Assembly: GCF_039852015.1 (NCBI RefSeq)
Contig: NZ_CP156626.1
Location: forward strand, 960,249 to 1,024,248
Source of the DNA: Robbsia sp. KACC 23696
Lineage (GTDB): Bacteria; Pseudomonadota; Gammaproteobacteria; Burkholderiales; Burkholderiaceae
Reading direction: 5' to 3'
Length of the DNA: 64,000 nucleotides
The notes under the pieces are model-generated. The model had not been told where the DNA came from and searched no databases. It was given only the letters and a program-made list of their open reading frames with translations. A program made the position numbers and the translations under genes. Positions 26,596-37,100 of this stretch are shown piece after piece. Positions within the stretch are counted from its first letter, which is position 1, and each line of letters starts with the position of its first letter.

Positions 26596-26870
26596 GACGA
26601 GGCTCATCGCGCGGATGAGCCGATTCGGGCACCGATGCGGCGTGCCCGCTGAGCAATAGGGCCTACGAGGACGGGAAGCCGTGCATCGGCAATGTGAAAA
26701 ACGGTCCGAGAAAAGCATGATAGATGATTCGTACTCCAAAGAGATGGAGAAACGGATCCAGGCGAGGCAGGCACTTCAGGGCGGGTGGCCAGGGTGTGAT
26801 GTGAGGAGATGCGTTTGACGCGGGTCGGCCGGAAGGTCGGCTTCAGGAATGGATATAGGAGACGAAAAAC

Positions 26871-27815
26871 GTGAACGGGAACTTGGCCGGTGACGTAGTG
26901 GATGCGCCGGGACGCAGCATCTTCGATGGAATAGACGGCATGCAGCAACGGACTGACGAAACAAGCTGGGTTCCGGCGCGGCCGGCAGCAATTGCCAGGA
27001 CGCCGCTGACGACGGCGCAAATCGATGCACTGAATGCCGCCTTCGACGCGATCGCGAAGATCGTCGGCAGCCAGGGCGGCGATGCCGGTGCGGGTGCCGA
27101 TGCCGACACGGCCGCTGCCAATGCGGCGGAGGCGCCGACCGAAGGCGTGCATTCGCTCGTCGACGCGGGCGCCATTGCCGCACGTCGGGAGGCCTTGTCG
27201 CGCGGCGCGATCGCGCTGCACGATGTCGTCGAATTGGCCCGTGGCGTGATTTTGGGCACGCGTGCCGCCGATGCGAGAACGGCTGCGGAACCGGCCAACG
27301 CCAACGCCACGGCCGCCGGCGCGGCGCGCGCACTGTCGCTCGACGAGCTGTGTAACGATCTGGCACAGGCGTGCAATCGCCTGAGCCGCGACTACACGAC
27401 GGGTTTATGCGGTCACAACGAACAGAAGATTTCGGCACCGGAATGGCGCGTGCTGAAATGCATGTCGGATTGGAAGGACGAGCATCCGCAAAAGCTGTTG
27501 GTCAGCACGCTGGGAATCGATGCCGGTGCGTTGACGCGTGTGTGCCAGGGACTGGAAAACGGCCGCGGCGCAATCAATCGCGAACCGGATGCCCGTGACA
27601 ACCGCTTGAACAATCTGTGTCTGACGGACCAGGGCCGCAAGCTGATCGATGTCGCCACGCCGCAGATCGCGACCTTCCATCGCCGCCTGCAGGATGCCGT
27701 CGCCAGCGGTCCGGTGCTGGAGTTTCTGTATCTGCTGGTCAACCAGGTCGAGCAGCGTTTTGCCGAGTGGTCCAGCAGCGACCAGCGGGCACGCTCGGGC
27801 AACGCCAAGAATTGA
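26871..27815 (+). CDS. MarR-like winged-helix regulator with N-terminal extension
   Basis: The 314-residue protein starts with GTG 26871 preceded by AGGAG. The C-terminal 150 residues look like a MarR winged helix: LCNDLAQACNRLSRDY, ISAPEWRVLKCMSDW, LGIDAGALTRVCQGLENG and RLNNLCLTDQGRKLID. About 155 Ala/Asp-rich residues precede this, unusual for the family. The ligand and target are unknown. A terminator follows directly. Confidence 0.7.
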   Translation: MNGNLAGDVVDAPGRSIFDGIDGMQQRTDETSWVPARPAAIARTPLTTAQIDALNAAFDAIAKIVGSQGGDAGAGADADTAAANAAEAPTEGVHSLVDAGAIAARREALSRGAIALHDVVELARGVILGTRAADARTAAEPANANATAAGAARALSLDELCNDLAQACNRLSRDYTTGLCGHNEQKISAPEWRVLKCMSDWKDEHPQKLLVSTLGIDAGALTRVCQGLENGRGAINREPDARDNRLNNLCLTDQGRKLIDVATPQIATFHRRLQDAVASGPVLEFLYLLVNQVEQRFAEWSSSDQRARSGNAKN

Positions 27816-27844
27816 CGGCGGCGGTGTGCGGGAGCATGTCGAAA

Positions 27845-27878
27845 GGGGCGCGCCGCGTGGGTGCGCCCCGTTTTGTTT
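27845..27878 (+). terminator. Terminator of the MarR-like gene
   Basis: GGGGCGC (27845-27851) pairs with GCGCCCC (27863-27869), followed by GTTTTGTTT. It overlaps the stop codon of the convergent queF gene. Confidence 0.65.
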
Positions 27879-28707
27879 ACTGACGCGCGGTGCGGGCGTT
27901 ATCCGGCACGGGCATGTTGAAATTGGTCCGGAAGGGGTTGATGTCCAGCCCACCGCGGCGCGTATAACGCGCATAAACCGCCAGTTTCAACGGGCGGCAC
28001 TGGCGTAGCACATCGAGGAAAATCTGCTCGACGCATTGCTCGTGAAAGCCGGTATGGCGACGGAACGAGACGATGTAGCGCAGCAACCCGGCCTGATCGA
28101 TCTGCGGGCCCGAATAGCGGATCTGTACGCTCCCCCAATCGGGTTGCCCGGTGACCGGACAGTTTGACCGAAGCAGATTCGACACCAGCGTCTCCTCCAC
28201 CGGCGCTTCATCGACGCGCGCGTGCAGCAAGGACGCATCCGGCGCGTAGACGTCGCAGTCCAGATCGAGGCGATCCAAATCCGTTCCCGATAGCTCGTCG
28301 AGCGCCAGTTGGTCGAACGCGTGCGGCAGCGTCAATTGCACGTTGACGCTAGCGCCGCACACGGCGCCGATATCGCGGCGCAAGGTGTCCCGCAGTGATT
28401 CCACCGAGTCGAGACGCGTTTGCGCGAAAGACCCGAGATACAACTTCAGCGACTTCGATTCGACGATCAAGGGCGCGTCGGCGGGGACGATCAGCGTCAG
28501 CACCGCGATCTGGGGCTTGCCGCGGGCATTGAGCCAGGAGAGTTCGTACGCATTCCAGATGTCGGCACCGAAGAACGGCAAGGGCGCGCCCGCCGTCAGT
28601 CCGAGTTCGGCACGCCCTTGCGCGCGCGGGATCGGGAAGAGCAGGGACGGGTCGTATTGATCCGCATAGTCGACCGCCTTGCCGAGCGACGATTGGTCCG
28701 GGGTCAT
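27877..28707 (-). CDS. queF: NADPH-dependent 7-cyano-7-deazaguanine reductase
   Basis: The 276-residue YqeF-type (bimodular) QueF reduces preQ0 to preQ1 in queuosine synthesis for tRNA. The substrate loop ESKSLKLYL is at residues 83-91; the catalytic site [11 protein letters not shown] has nucleophile C183 and D190. Start ATG 28707 lies 4 bp after the ilvA stop, with AGAGGAC upstream, so ilvA and queF form an operon. Length matches the E. coli-type enzyme. Confidence 0.95.
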   Translation of the reverse strand: MTPDQSSLGKAVDYADQYDPSLLFPIPRAQGRAELGLTAGAPLPFFGADIWNAYELSWLNARGKPQIAVLTLIVPADAPLIVESKSLKLYLGSFAQTRLDSVESLRDTLRRDIGAVCGASVNVQLTLPHAFDQLALDELSGTDLDRLDLDCDVYAPDASLLHARVDEAPVEETLVSNLLRSNCPVTGQPDWGSVQIRYSGPQIDQAGLLRYIVSFRRHTGFHEQCVEQIFLDVLRQCRPLKLAVYARYTRRGGLDINPFRTNFNMPVPDNARTARQ

Positions 28708-28711
28708 CGTG

Positions 28712-30280
28712 TCATGTCCTCTCGTTACGCTGCACGCCGGGCGTACGCTTTGCCGCGTCGGCAAGAAACAGGCGATAGGCGGGATTCGCCGTCTCCTCCC
28801 TGTACGGATAGCCGATGCGTTCGAGGAAGGCGGCGAAGGCCGCGCTGTCTTCGGTCGGCACCTGCAAGCCCACCAGCACGCTGCAATAGTCGGCGCCCTG
28901 ATTGCGATAATGGAATAGGCTGATGTTCCAGTTCGGCGACATCGCCGAAAGAAAGCGCATCAGCGCCCCCGGGCGTTCCGGAAACTCGAAGCGATAGAGC
29001 AGCTCGTCATGGGCATTCGGTGAGTGCCCTCCCACCATATGACGGACGTGCTGTTTCGCCAATTCGTCGTGCGTCAGGTTGATCGTCGAGAAGCCGGCGC
29101 GTTCGAATGCCTCGGCCAGTGCCGGACCTTCTTCGCGGCTGCGCGTCTGCACGCCGACGAAGATGTGCGCGGCCTGCGAATCGGCGATGCGGTAATTGAA
29201 TTCGGTCACCGCGCGGTCGCCGACGATTTCGCAGAAGTGGCGGAAGCTGCCGCGCTCCTCGGGGATCGTGACGGCGAAGACGGCTTCACGCGCCTCGCCC
29301 ACTTCCGCACGTTCCGCGACAAAGCGCATCCGATCGAAGTTCAGGTTTGCACCGGAATTGATCGCGATCAGCGTCTGTTGCGTCAGTCCATCGCGTTCCA
29401 CGACCAGTTTCAGGCCGGCCAGCGCGAGGGCGCCCGCAGGCTCCAGCAAGCTGCGCGTGTCCTGAAAGACGTCCTTGATGGCGGCGCACAGCGCGTCCGT
29501 ATCGACGCGAACCACTTCGTCGACATGCAATTGACAGAGCCGGAACGTTTCTTCGCCCACCAGCTTGACGGCGGTGCCGTCTGAAAACAGGCCGACATCG
29601 GTCAGGGAGACGCGTTCGCCGGCCGCCAGGGACTGCGCCATCGCACAGGAATCGACGGTCTGAACGCCGATGATCCGCGTTTCCGGGCGAACTGCCTTGA
29701 CGTAGGCGGAGACCCCCGAAATCAAGCCGCCGCCGCCGATCGGCACGAAGATCGCGTCGATGTGGCCAGGATGTTGACGCAGAATTTCCATCGCCACGGT
29801 GCCGGCGCCCGCGATCACGTCGGGATCGTCGAACGGGTGCACGAAGGTCAGGCCGCGCGCCGCCTGCAGCGTGAGCGCATGCCCATAGGCGTCCGAATAC
29901 GATTCGCCGTGCAGCACGACCTCGACAAAGGCGCCGCCATGGGCGCGTACCGCATCCACCTTGACCTGCGGCGTCGTGGTCGGCATGACGATGACGGCCG
30001 TGCAGCCCAGCCGCGCCGCGGCGAGCGCCACGCCCTGGGCATGATTGCCGGCCGAGGCGGCGAGTACGCCTCGCGCGCGCTCCGCATCGTCCAACTGCGC
30101 CATCTTGTTATAGGCGCCGCGCAACTTGAACGAGAACACCGGTTGATTGTCTTCGCGCTTCAACCAAATGCGATTGTCGATGCGCGCGGACAGGTTGGGG
30201 GCGTAATCCAGTTCGCTTTCGCGGGCGACGTCGTAGACGCGCGCATTCAACACTTTTCGCAGATAGTCGGGGGCTGACAT
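28712..30280 (-). CDS. ilvA: Threonine ammonia-lyase, biosynthetic
   Basis: The 522-residue PLP enzyme converts threonine to 2-oxobutanoate, the first step of isoleucine synthesis. The PLP site is [11 protein letters not shown] with K52; the glycine loop around [10 protein letters not shown] is present. Two ACT-like regulatory segments in the C-terminal third bind isoleucine and valine in the family. Full length for the two-ACT form. It is co-transcribed with queF. Confidence 0.96.
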   Translation of the reverse strand: MSAPDYLRKVLNARVYDVARESELDYAPNLSARIDNRIWLKREDNQPVFSFKLRGAYNKMAQLDDAERARGVLAASAGNHAQGVALAAARLGCTAVIVMPTTTPQVKVDAVRAHGGAFVEVVLHGESYSDAYGHALTLQAARGLTFVHPFDDPDVIAGAGTVAMEILRQHPGHIDAIFVPIGGGGLISGVSAYVKAVRPETRIIGVQTVDSCAMAQSLAAGERVSLTDVGLFSDGTAVKLVGEETFRLCQLHVDEVVRVDTDALCAAIKDVFQDTRSLLEPAGALALAGLKLVVERDGLTQQTLIAINSGANLNFDRMRFVAERAEVGEAREAVFAVTIPEERGSFRHFCEIVGDRAVTEFNYRIADSQAAHIFVGVQTRSREEGPALAEAFERAGFSTINLTHDELAKQHVRHMVGGHSPNAHDELLYRFEFPERPGALMRFLSAMSPNWNISLFHYRNQGADYCSVLVGLQVPTEDSAAFAAFLERIGYPYREETANPAYRLFLADAAKRTPGVQRNERT

Positions 30281-30599
30281 GGTGCCACTTGCGGTGGGTA
30301 AAACATCTATGATATCGCGATTTGCGTCGCAATCCGGTCATGAAACGACGACAAAATGGCTGTCAAGCCATTTTGAGACACCGATCGCGGCGGCCGAGCG
30401 CAGCGACCTTTCCGAGCGGACGCGAGTGGGGCGCGCCCTGTACGCTTCGGCAAATGCGCTGAGAGAGCGGATATGTCTACGGCCTCGCGTGATCTCCTCG
30501 TTAGGCTGACTGGCAGCTGGGTGGACGATTAGGCGACGGTGATCGGCTGTTCGCTGGACCGCACGCCTCGATGACGTTTCATCGCCCAGGATCGCCGCC
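30281..30599. other. Divergent intergenic region between ilvA and the cdh pair
   Basis: These 319 bp lie between divergently read ilvA and the first CDP-diglyceride pyrophosphatase gene, so both promoters should be here. I see no convincing open frame, RNA, leader peptide or terminator; the part near 30300-30370 is less GC-rich than the rest. Confidence 0.5.
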
Positions 30600-31484
30600 A
30601 TGACCTTCCGTTCGCTCGTCGCCGTGGTTGCTTGCGTGGTGTTGATCGGCGGTATCAGCGCCTGCGCGCCCGGCGAGTCGACATCGACCGCCGGAAGCAA
30701 TCACGTGCAGCTCGTGTGTGTCTGTGCGCCTGCGCCTGCCGTTGCGGCTGGCACGAAGGCGCCGACCGAGCCGGTCGAATCGGTCGAGCTGGTCGAGCTG
30801 GTCGAATCGGAGTGCGCGGAGACGATGCTGCCGACTGGAGCACGAATGGCATTGGCGCGGCGTGTTGCGTCCTGCGCCAGATGCCTGGCGGAGCCGAATT
30901 TGTGCGTTCGGTTCGATCGCGCCTGCGACGTGGTGGTCTTAAAAGACGTCAAAGGAAAGTCGCATTATCTCTTGCTGCCCATTTCGTCCATCAGCGGGAT
31001 CGAGTCTCCGGATCTGCAGCAATTCGAGACCTTGCCTTATTTGTATTACGCCTGGTTCTCCGCGCTCGAGTTCGTCGGGAGTCGCAGGAACGGGATCGAG
31101 ATCAGTCTGGCAATCAACGCGCAAACCACGCGAACGCAGGATCATTTGCATATCCATCTCGACCGCGTCAAGCCCGACGTCTATGATTCGCTGAAATGGG
31201 CGGACGTGTCGACCGACTGGTCCGAGTGGGCGTACGACGGTGATCTCTGGCATGTCCGGCGCATGTCCCTGGACGAGCTCAAAGCGACAAACGTATTCGC
31301 CACGATCGCGGACGAGCTTCCTGGGCCTGCGGATCGGATGACGCGACGGACGGTCTTCATCACCGGCGCGCCGTCGTTTCATAAGAGCCGCGACGCGGAC
31401 GAGGTCTATCTCGCGGTGCGATCGATGAACGACGTTCATGACGGCCACAGCGCGGAGTCATTACAGCAGGTAGATGACGCGTGA
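30600..31484 (+). CDS. cdh: CDP-diacylglycerol pyrophosphatase lipoprotein, copy 1
   Basis: The 294-residue product matches the Cdh family (HIT-like fold). Motifs include SHYLLLPISSISGIESP (about residues 121-137) and the histidine motif QDHLHIH near 180-186. The N-terminus is a signal with a lipobox (ISAC), so it is probably a lipoprotein. The enzyme splits CDP-diacylglycerol to phosphatidate and CMP. Val/Glu/Leu/Ser repeats at about residues 59-70 lie between lipobox and domain. A second copy follows directly. Confidence 0.88.
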   Translation: MTFRSLVAVVACVVLIGGISACAPGESTSTAGSNHVQLVCVCAPAPAVAAGTKAPTEPVESVELVELVESECAETMLPTGARMALARRVASCARCLAEPNLCVRFDRACDVVVLKDVKGKSHYLLLPISSISGIESPDLQQFETLPYLYYAWFSALEFVGSRRNGIEISLAINAQTTRTQDHLHIHLDRVKPDVYDSLKWADVSTDWSEWAYDGDLWHVRRMSLDELKATNVFATIADELPGPADRMTRRTVFITGAPSFHKSRDADEVYLAVRSMNDVHDGHSAESLQQVDDA

Positions 31485-31525
31485 GCGTGCATGACTTTCT
31501 TTCCACTGCAGCCCTTGGACGCACG

Positions 31526-32503
31526 ATGAGTGACCGCCTTTCCGACATGCCTTCGATACCCATTGGCCGCGACATCGCCGGGACGCTTGCTGCCGGCGTG
31601 CGCCCGTCATCTGGGCGTGGCCGCGGAGTCGTCGGACGCCGCGTTGCGTGTCGCATCGTGCTCGGCTGCCTGGTGGTCGGCGTGCTTGGCGGCTGTCGGA
31701 ACACCGGTTCCGCACGGCCGTTCGATGCGTCTGCGGAGATCGTGCCGCCGCGCGCGGCCGGCGCCGTCATGCCGGCATCGTCGCCCGGCGCCGCGCGACG
31801 TCAGGCCTTGGCGCGGATCGTCGCACGGTGCGGTGCCACCGCTGACCACCAGCCTTGCCTGGTGTACGACACCGCCGGCGACGACGTGGTGCTAAAAGAC
31901 ATTCGGGGACAGTCGCAGTTTCTGTTGTTGCCGATTTCGTCGGTTTCCGGCATCGAGGATCCGGCCGTGTTGCGTGCCGACACGCCGTCTTACTTCTACG
32001 AGGCCTGGCATCAGCGCCGCCACGTGATCGCGGCGTTGGCCAAGTCGTTGCAGGATAACGAGATCGCGTTGGCGATCAATCCCGCAAATGCGCGTTCGCA
32101 GGATCACTTGCATATTCACATCGACTGCGCGCGCGCCGATGTGCGGGACACGCTCGCTGCCGCATCGATATCGGACGTGTGGACCGACGTGTCGCTGGGC
32201 GGCGGGACGTGGCAAGTGCGGCGCTTGTCGCTCGAAGCGTTGCGCACCGGTAATCTCTTTGCCATGGTCGCACGGGAACTTCCCGGCGCGGCGCACGACA
32301 TGGGGCATCAAACAATTTTCGTGACCGGTGCGCCCTCGACGGGACACGGCGCGGCCGCTGCCGGTGGCGCGGCGACGGCGCTGCTTGTCGCCGTGCGGCG
32401 TTTGGCCGTGCCGCTGCTAGGCGGCCCGAGTGCGGAGGATTTGCAGGATCACGCCTGCGGCTTGGCGTCGCACCGGGCGTCTGGACCGCGTGCGCCGCTG
32501 TAG
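31526..32503 (+). CDS. cdh: CDP-diacylglycerol pyrophosphatase lipoprotein, copy 2
   Basis: This paralogue of the preceding gene shares SQFLLLPISSVSGIEDP, INPANARSQDHLHIHID and the same downstream layout. From ATG 31526 the product is 325 residues, with a long Arg-rich lead before the hydrophobic stretch ending in lipobox LGGC. GTG 31481, overlapping the previous stop (GTGA), is an alternative start, and ATG 31547 another. The C-terminus extends about 45 residues beyond the family, Ala-rich. The two form an operon-like tandem duplication. Confidence 0.85.
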   Translation: MSDRLSDMPSIPIGRDIAGTLAAGVRPSSGRGRGVVGRRVACRIVLGCLVVGVLGGCRNTGSARPFDASAEIVPPRAAGAVMPASSPGAARRQALARIVARCGATADHQPCLVYDTAGDDVVLKDIRGQSQFLLLPISSVSGIEDPAVLRADTPSYFYEAWHQRRHVIAALAKSLQDNEIALAINPANARSQDHLHIHIDCARADVRDTLAAASISDVWTDVSLGGGTWQVRRLSLEALRTGNLFAMVARELPGAAHDMGHQTIFVTGAPSTGHGAAAAGGAATALLVAVRRLAVPLLGGPSAEDLQDHACGLASHRASGPRAPL

Positions 32504-32576
32504 TCCTAATCCGCTGGCAGCCGCTAGCGAGTCGGTCGGCAGGAAAGGCGACGGTCGCCGTCAGCGCAAGTGCGAT

Positions 32577-32981
32577 TCAGGCAAGAAACGGCGTCGGTGA
32601 AAAATGGACGACCGCCAGTTTGTTGCCATCGAGATCCCGGAAATAGGCGGCGTACATCTGCGGGTGATAATCGATGCGCGGGCCCGGGGCGCCTTCGCAC
32701 TGGCCGCCCGCCGCTAGTGCCGCGGCATGCACGATATCGACACTGGCGCTGTCCGGTGCATCGAATGCGATCATCGTGCCATTCCCCACACTGGCTGCTC
32801 GGCCGTCGAAGGGGCGTGTCACATTGAAGAACGCCTCCAGGATCGTCCCGCCACGGGGACCGAACATCGTTTCGTGTTCGCTTTCGTGAAGCACATCCAG
32901 GTTCAGGCCGGCCAAGACCGAGCGATAAAAGTGGCGGCTTTTTTCGACGCTGGCCGTACCGACGGTGACGTAACCCAACAT
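32577..32981 (-). CDS. VOC (glyoxalase/bleomycin-resistance) family protein
   Basis: The 134-residue protein has the VOC repeat pattern: the N-terminal GYVTVGTASVEKSRHFYRSV strand-helix and a C-terminal YAAYFRDLDGNKLAVVHF strand with the usual DLDGNKL motif. Such proteins are cytoplasmic metal-dependent lyases, dioxygenases or binding proteins; the substrate cannot be told. It is convergent with the second cdh gene. Confidence 0.85.
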   Translation of the reverse strand: MLGYVTVGTASVEKSRHFYRSVLAGLNLDVLHESEHETMFGPRGGTILEAFFNVTRPFDGRAASVGNGTMIAFDAPDSASVDIVHAAALAAGGQCEGAPGPRIDYHPQMYAAYFRDLDGNKLAVVHFSPTPFLA

Positions 32982-33194
32982 AAGACTTTCCTCCCGACTT
33001 TCCTTCCTTTACCCGACGGCGCGCGGATGCGAGGCCATCAGCCGAAGGACGCATCGATTAAAGCGTCGCCGCGCGGCGCTTTCCATGGGGTCTAGTCTGA
33101 AAGAGCCGGAAAGTCGTCCGGCGACTGTCACGGTGGGATGACGGCACGCGGACCTTGGGGTTTTGCGGTGTTTCGACAGTACGCAGGATCCGAT

Positions 33195-33938
33195 TTAGCG
33201 GAGATCGTCGGGAACATCGATGTCGCGCAACACGCCGGCATCCCCGGTTGCGACGGCGACGAAGCCGTCGGCGCCAAACCAGTCGCCAGCGCCGCGCTCG
33301 CCGTCCAGCGCCAGCAATGCGTCGAGGCGGCCCGCGCCGAAGCCGGCCGGGTGACCGCGCTTTCCGGCGTGGACCGGCGCGACCAGCGCGAGTGGATCGC
33401 TTGCCGACAGCAGCGCGGCGGCCACTTCCTGCGTGGTGGCCGGCGCGATCATCGGCATATCGGCCAATGCAACGACCCAGCCCTTCGGCACGACCGGGGC
33501 GGCGGCGGAAGGCGCGTCTGCCGCCTCTGTTGTTGACGGGGAGCCGGTAGACGCGGCCGGCTTGCCCGGCGCTGCGCGCAGACTGGCTTGCACCGCGTCG
33601 GCGAGGCTGGCCCCCATACCTAGATGGGCGCGTGGGCTGGCCACCACCTCGCAGCCGGCTTTGACGAGCCAGTCGCCCAGCGTGCGCTGCTGCGCGGCTC
33701 GCTCGGCCGACATCTCCGGACTGCCGTCGACGACGGCGATCACGCGCGGCAGCGCATTGCGCATGCGGCGCGCGGCGACAAAGGCGATCGGCAAGCCGGC
33801 CTCGGCGCCACTGGGCAGCGTGGTCAGCAGCTTGTTGTGGGCCCCGGACGGGTCGAAGCGACTGCCACGGCCGGCCGCGAGCAGGATGCCGATCGGCTGG
33901 GTGTGATCGACGGAGGAGGGCGTGTTAGCTGGTTTCAT
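33195..33938 (-). CDS. MobA/MocA-like nucleotidyltransferase
   Basis: The 247-residue protein has the NTP-transferase signature [16 protein letters not shown] and later [12 protein letters not shown], the metal-binding Asp region of MobA-like enzymes. The [10 protein letters not shown] segment is typical of molybdenum-cofactor cytidylyltransferase (MocA) relatives. About 25 Ala/Ser/Thr/Pro-rich residues are inserted before the ADMP motif. It probably transfers CMP or GMP to molybdopterin, but no molybdoenzyme gene is adjacent. It is divergent from the oxidoreductase gene. Confidence 0.8.
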   Translation of the reverse strand: MKPANTPSSVDHTQPIGILLAAGRGSRFDPSGAHNKLLTTLPSGAEAGLPIAFVAARRMRNALPRVIAVVDGSPEMSAERAAQQRTLGDWLVKAGCEVVASPRAHLGMGASLADAVQASLRAAPGKPAASTGSPSTTEAADAPSAAAPVVPKGWVVALADMPMIAPATTQEVAAALLSASDPLALVAPVHAGKRGHPAGFGAGRLDALLALDGERGAGDWFGADGFVAVATGDAGVLRDIDVPDDLR

Positions 33939-34188
33939 CGGCGTATTGTCACGGTTTTTCGCGATAGTGGCTATGTCGGCAGACCGATCCCGTCGCCATG
34001 CGGCGCCCCGGCCCGGGAGGCCCGGCGGAGGCGCGACGGATGGCGGGCCACGGCGTCGTTGCCCGCGCGCAACGAGTCGTTGCAGTACAATGCGCTACTT
34101 TCGAGGTAGTAGCGTCGCCGAATGCTGCGCCTCGCGGCGGCTTCCAGAGCCGGTCCGGCTTACCCGCCGGACACGACCCCAGTTGAAA

Positions 34189-37100
34189 ATGAACGCTCCC
34201 CAGATATTCGATCAGAACGGCATGCCTGTTGCCGTTGGCAGTGGCGTTGACCCGCACGGCGAATTGCGCCTGCGCGAGATTCCCTACAACTACACCTCGT
34301 TCTCGGACCGCGAAATCGTGATCCGTTTGCTGGGCGACGACGCCTGGCAGGCGTTGTCGGTATTACGTGAAGAGCGCCGTACCGGCCGATCCGCGCGCAT
34401 GCTGTACGAAGTGCTCGGCGATATCTGGGTCGTGCGCCGTAACCCGTATCTTCAGGACGATCTGCTCGACAACCCGCGTCGTCGGCAGATGCTGATCGAC
34501 GCGCTGAGCCATCGCTTGGCGGAAATCGACAAGCGTCGTCGCGAGGATCTGCGCGAGCACAACGACGACATCGGCCGTGACCGTGCCGCGCGCGTCGAGC
34601 AGCTGATCGCGGCGGCACGCCGTGCCGTCGGCGAATTCGCCGACGAATTCGCCAAGACGGCCGAGCTGCGCAAACGCGCGGCGCGCCTGCTCGGCAAGCA
34701 CACGCAGAAGGACAATATCAAGTTCGACGGCCTGTCGCGCGTGTCGCACGTCACCGACGCGACCGATTGGCGTGTCGAATATCCGTTCGTCGTGCTGACG
34801 CCGGATACCGAGCAAGAAATCGCGGCGCTGATTCGTAGCTGCTTCGAACTCGGCCTGACGGTGATCCCGCGCGGGGGTGGTACCGGCTATACCGGTGGCG
34901 CCTTGCCGCTGACGCCGTTTGCGGCCGTCATCAATACCGAGAAGCTGGAACAGCTGGGCGACGTTGAGACGACGATGCTGCCGGGTCTGAGCACGCCGGT
35001 CGCGACGATTTTCTCCGGCGCGGGCGTCGTCACCCGTCGGGTCACGGAAGCCGCCGAAAAGGCCGGTTTCGTGTTTGCCGTGGATCCCACGTCGCTGGAC
35101 GCATCGTGCGTCGGCGGCAATGTGGCGATGAACGCAGGCGGCAAGAAGGCCGTGCTGTGGGGTACGGCACTGGACAACCTCGCCTGGTGGCGGATGATCG
35201 ATCCGAACGGCGACTGGCTGGAAGTGACGCGCCTCGAGCACAACATGGGCAAGATCCATGACATCGAGGTGGCGAAATTCGAGCTGCATTGGTTCGACGG
35301 TCACTATGCGCCGGGCGAAAAGCTGCTGCGCAAGGAAACGCTCGACATCGCCGGCCGGCGCTTCCGCAAGGAAGGGCTGGGCAAGGACGTCACCGACAAA
35401 TTCCTCGCGGGCTTGCCGGGCGTGCAGAAGGAAGGTTGTGACGGCTTGATCACCAGCGCGCGCTGGGTCCTGCACAAGATGCCGGCGCACACGCGCACGG
35501 TCTGTCTGGAGTTCTTCGGTCAGCCGCGCGATGCGATCCCGTCGATCGTCGAGATCAAGGACTATCTGTTCCAGACCTCGAAAGAGGGCGGTGCCATCCT
35601 GGCCGGCCTGGAGCATCTGGACGAGCGCTATCTGCGCGCGGTCGGCTATGCGACGAAGTCCAAGCGCAACGCCTTCCCGAAGATGGTGCTGATCGGCGAT
35701 ATCGTCGGTGACGATCCGGACAAGGTCGCGCAGGCGACGTCCGAGGTGGTCCGTATGGCCAACGGCAAGAGCGGCGAAGGTTTCGTCGCCGTCAATGCCG
35801 AGGCGCGCAAGCGCTTCTGGCTCGACCGTTCGCGCACGGCCGCGATCGCCAAGCATACGAATGCCTTCAAGATCAACGAAGACGTCGTCATCCCGCTGAA
35901 TCGGATGGGCGAGTACACCGACGGTATCGAACGGATCAATATCGAGCTGTCGCTGAAGAACAAGCTGCAACTGGTCGAGGCGCTCGACGCATTCTTTGCG
36001 CGCGGCGACCTGCCGCTGGGCAAGAGCGACGACGCCAACGAGATCCCCAGCGCGGAGTTGCTGGAAGATCGCGTGACGCATGCGCTCGATCTGCTGACGC
36101 AGGTTCGCGCGCGCTGGACCTATATCCAGGCGCATCTCGATCAACCGCTGTCCGACGCCGCGCCGGCTTTGCGTGAACTGGGTCTGGCGCATCTGGAAAG
36201 CGCGTTCGCCGATCGGCTCGCCGCGCAGCCGGACGCGACCTTGTTCGATGTCGCGCAGGACCGCACCGTGCGGATCTCGTGGAAGCAGGAGATCCGTGCC
36301 GAATTGCGCAAGATCTTCAACGGCGGGGAATTCAAGCCCATCCTCGACGAGACGCAGGCGATTCACAAGCGCGTCCTTCGCGGGCGTGTTTTCGTCGCAT
36401 TGCATATGCACGCCGGCGACGGCAATGTGCATACGAACCTCCCGGTGAACTCGGACAACTACGCGATGCTGCAGGATGCGCACGCGGCGGTGGCCCGCAT
36501 CATGAAGCTGGCGCGTTCGCTGGACGGGGTGATTTCGGGCGAGCACGGTATCGGCGTGACGAAGCTCGAGTTCCTGACCGAGGACGAGATCGCCGAATTC
36601 CGCGATTACAAGCGTCGCGTGGATCCGGAAGGCCGATTCAACAAGGGCAAGCTGATGGACGGGGCGGATCTGCGCAACGCCTACACGCCCAGCTTCGGCC
36701 TGATGGGATATGAATCGCTGATCATGCAGCAGTCCGACATCGGCGCGATTGCCGACAGCGTCAAGGACTGCCTGCGCTGCGGCAAGTGCAAGCCGGTGTG
36801 TGCCACGCACGTGCCGCGCGCGAACCTGCTGTACAGCCCGCGCAACAAGATTCTCGCGACGTCGCTGCTGGTGGAAGCGTTCCTGTACGAGGAGCAGACG
36901 CGTCGCGGCGTATCGATCAAGCATTGGGACGAGTTCAACGATGTCGCCGATCACTGCACCGTCTGTCACAAGTGCGTGACGCCCTGCCCGGTCAAGATCG
37001 ACTTCGGCGACGTGACGATGAATATGCGCAATCTGTTGCGCAAGATGGGCAAGAAGAAGTTCAACCCGGGCTCCAGCGCGGCGATGTTCTTTTTGAACGC

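Noticed and set aside
26601..26621. Inverted repeat GGCTCATC...GATGAGCC after the MFS gene
   Set aside because: It has no T-run, so I do not call it an intrinsic terminator; it may be a chance hairpin or a Rho-dependent end.
33922..34188. 89-codon upstream extension of the large oxidoreductase frame
   Set aside because: The extension is Arg/Pro/Cys-rich, overlaps the divergent nucleotidyltransferase gene start, and family sequence begins only at ATG 34189.
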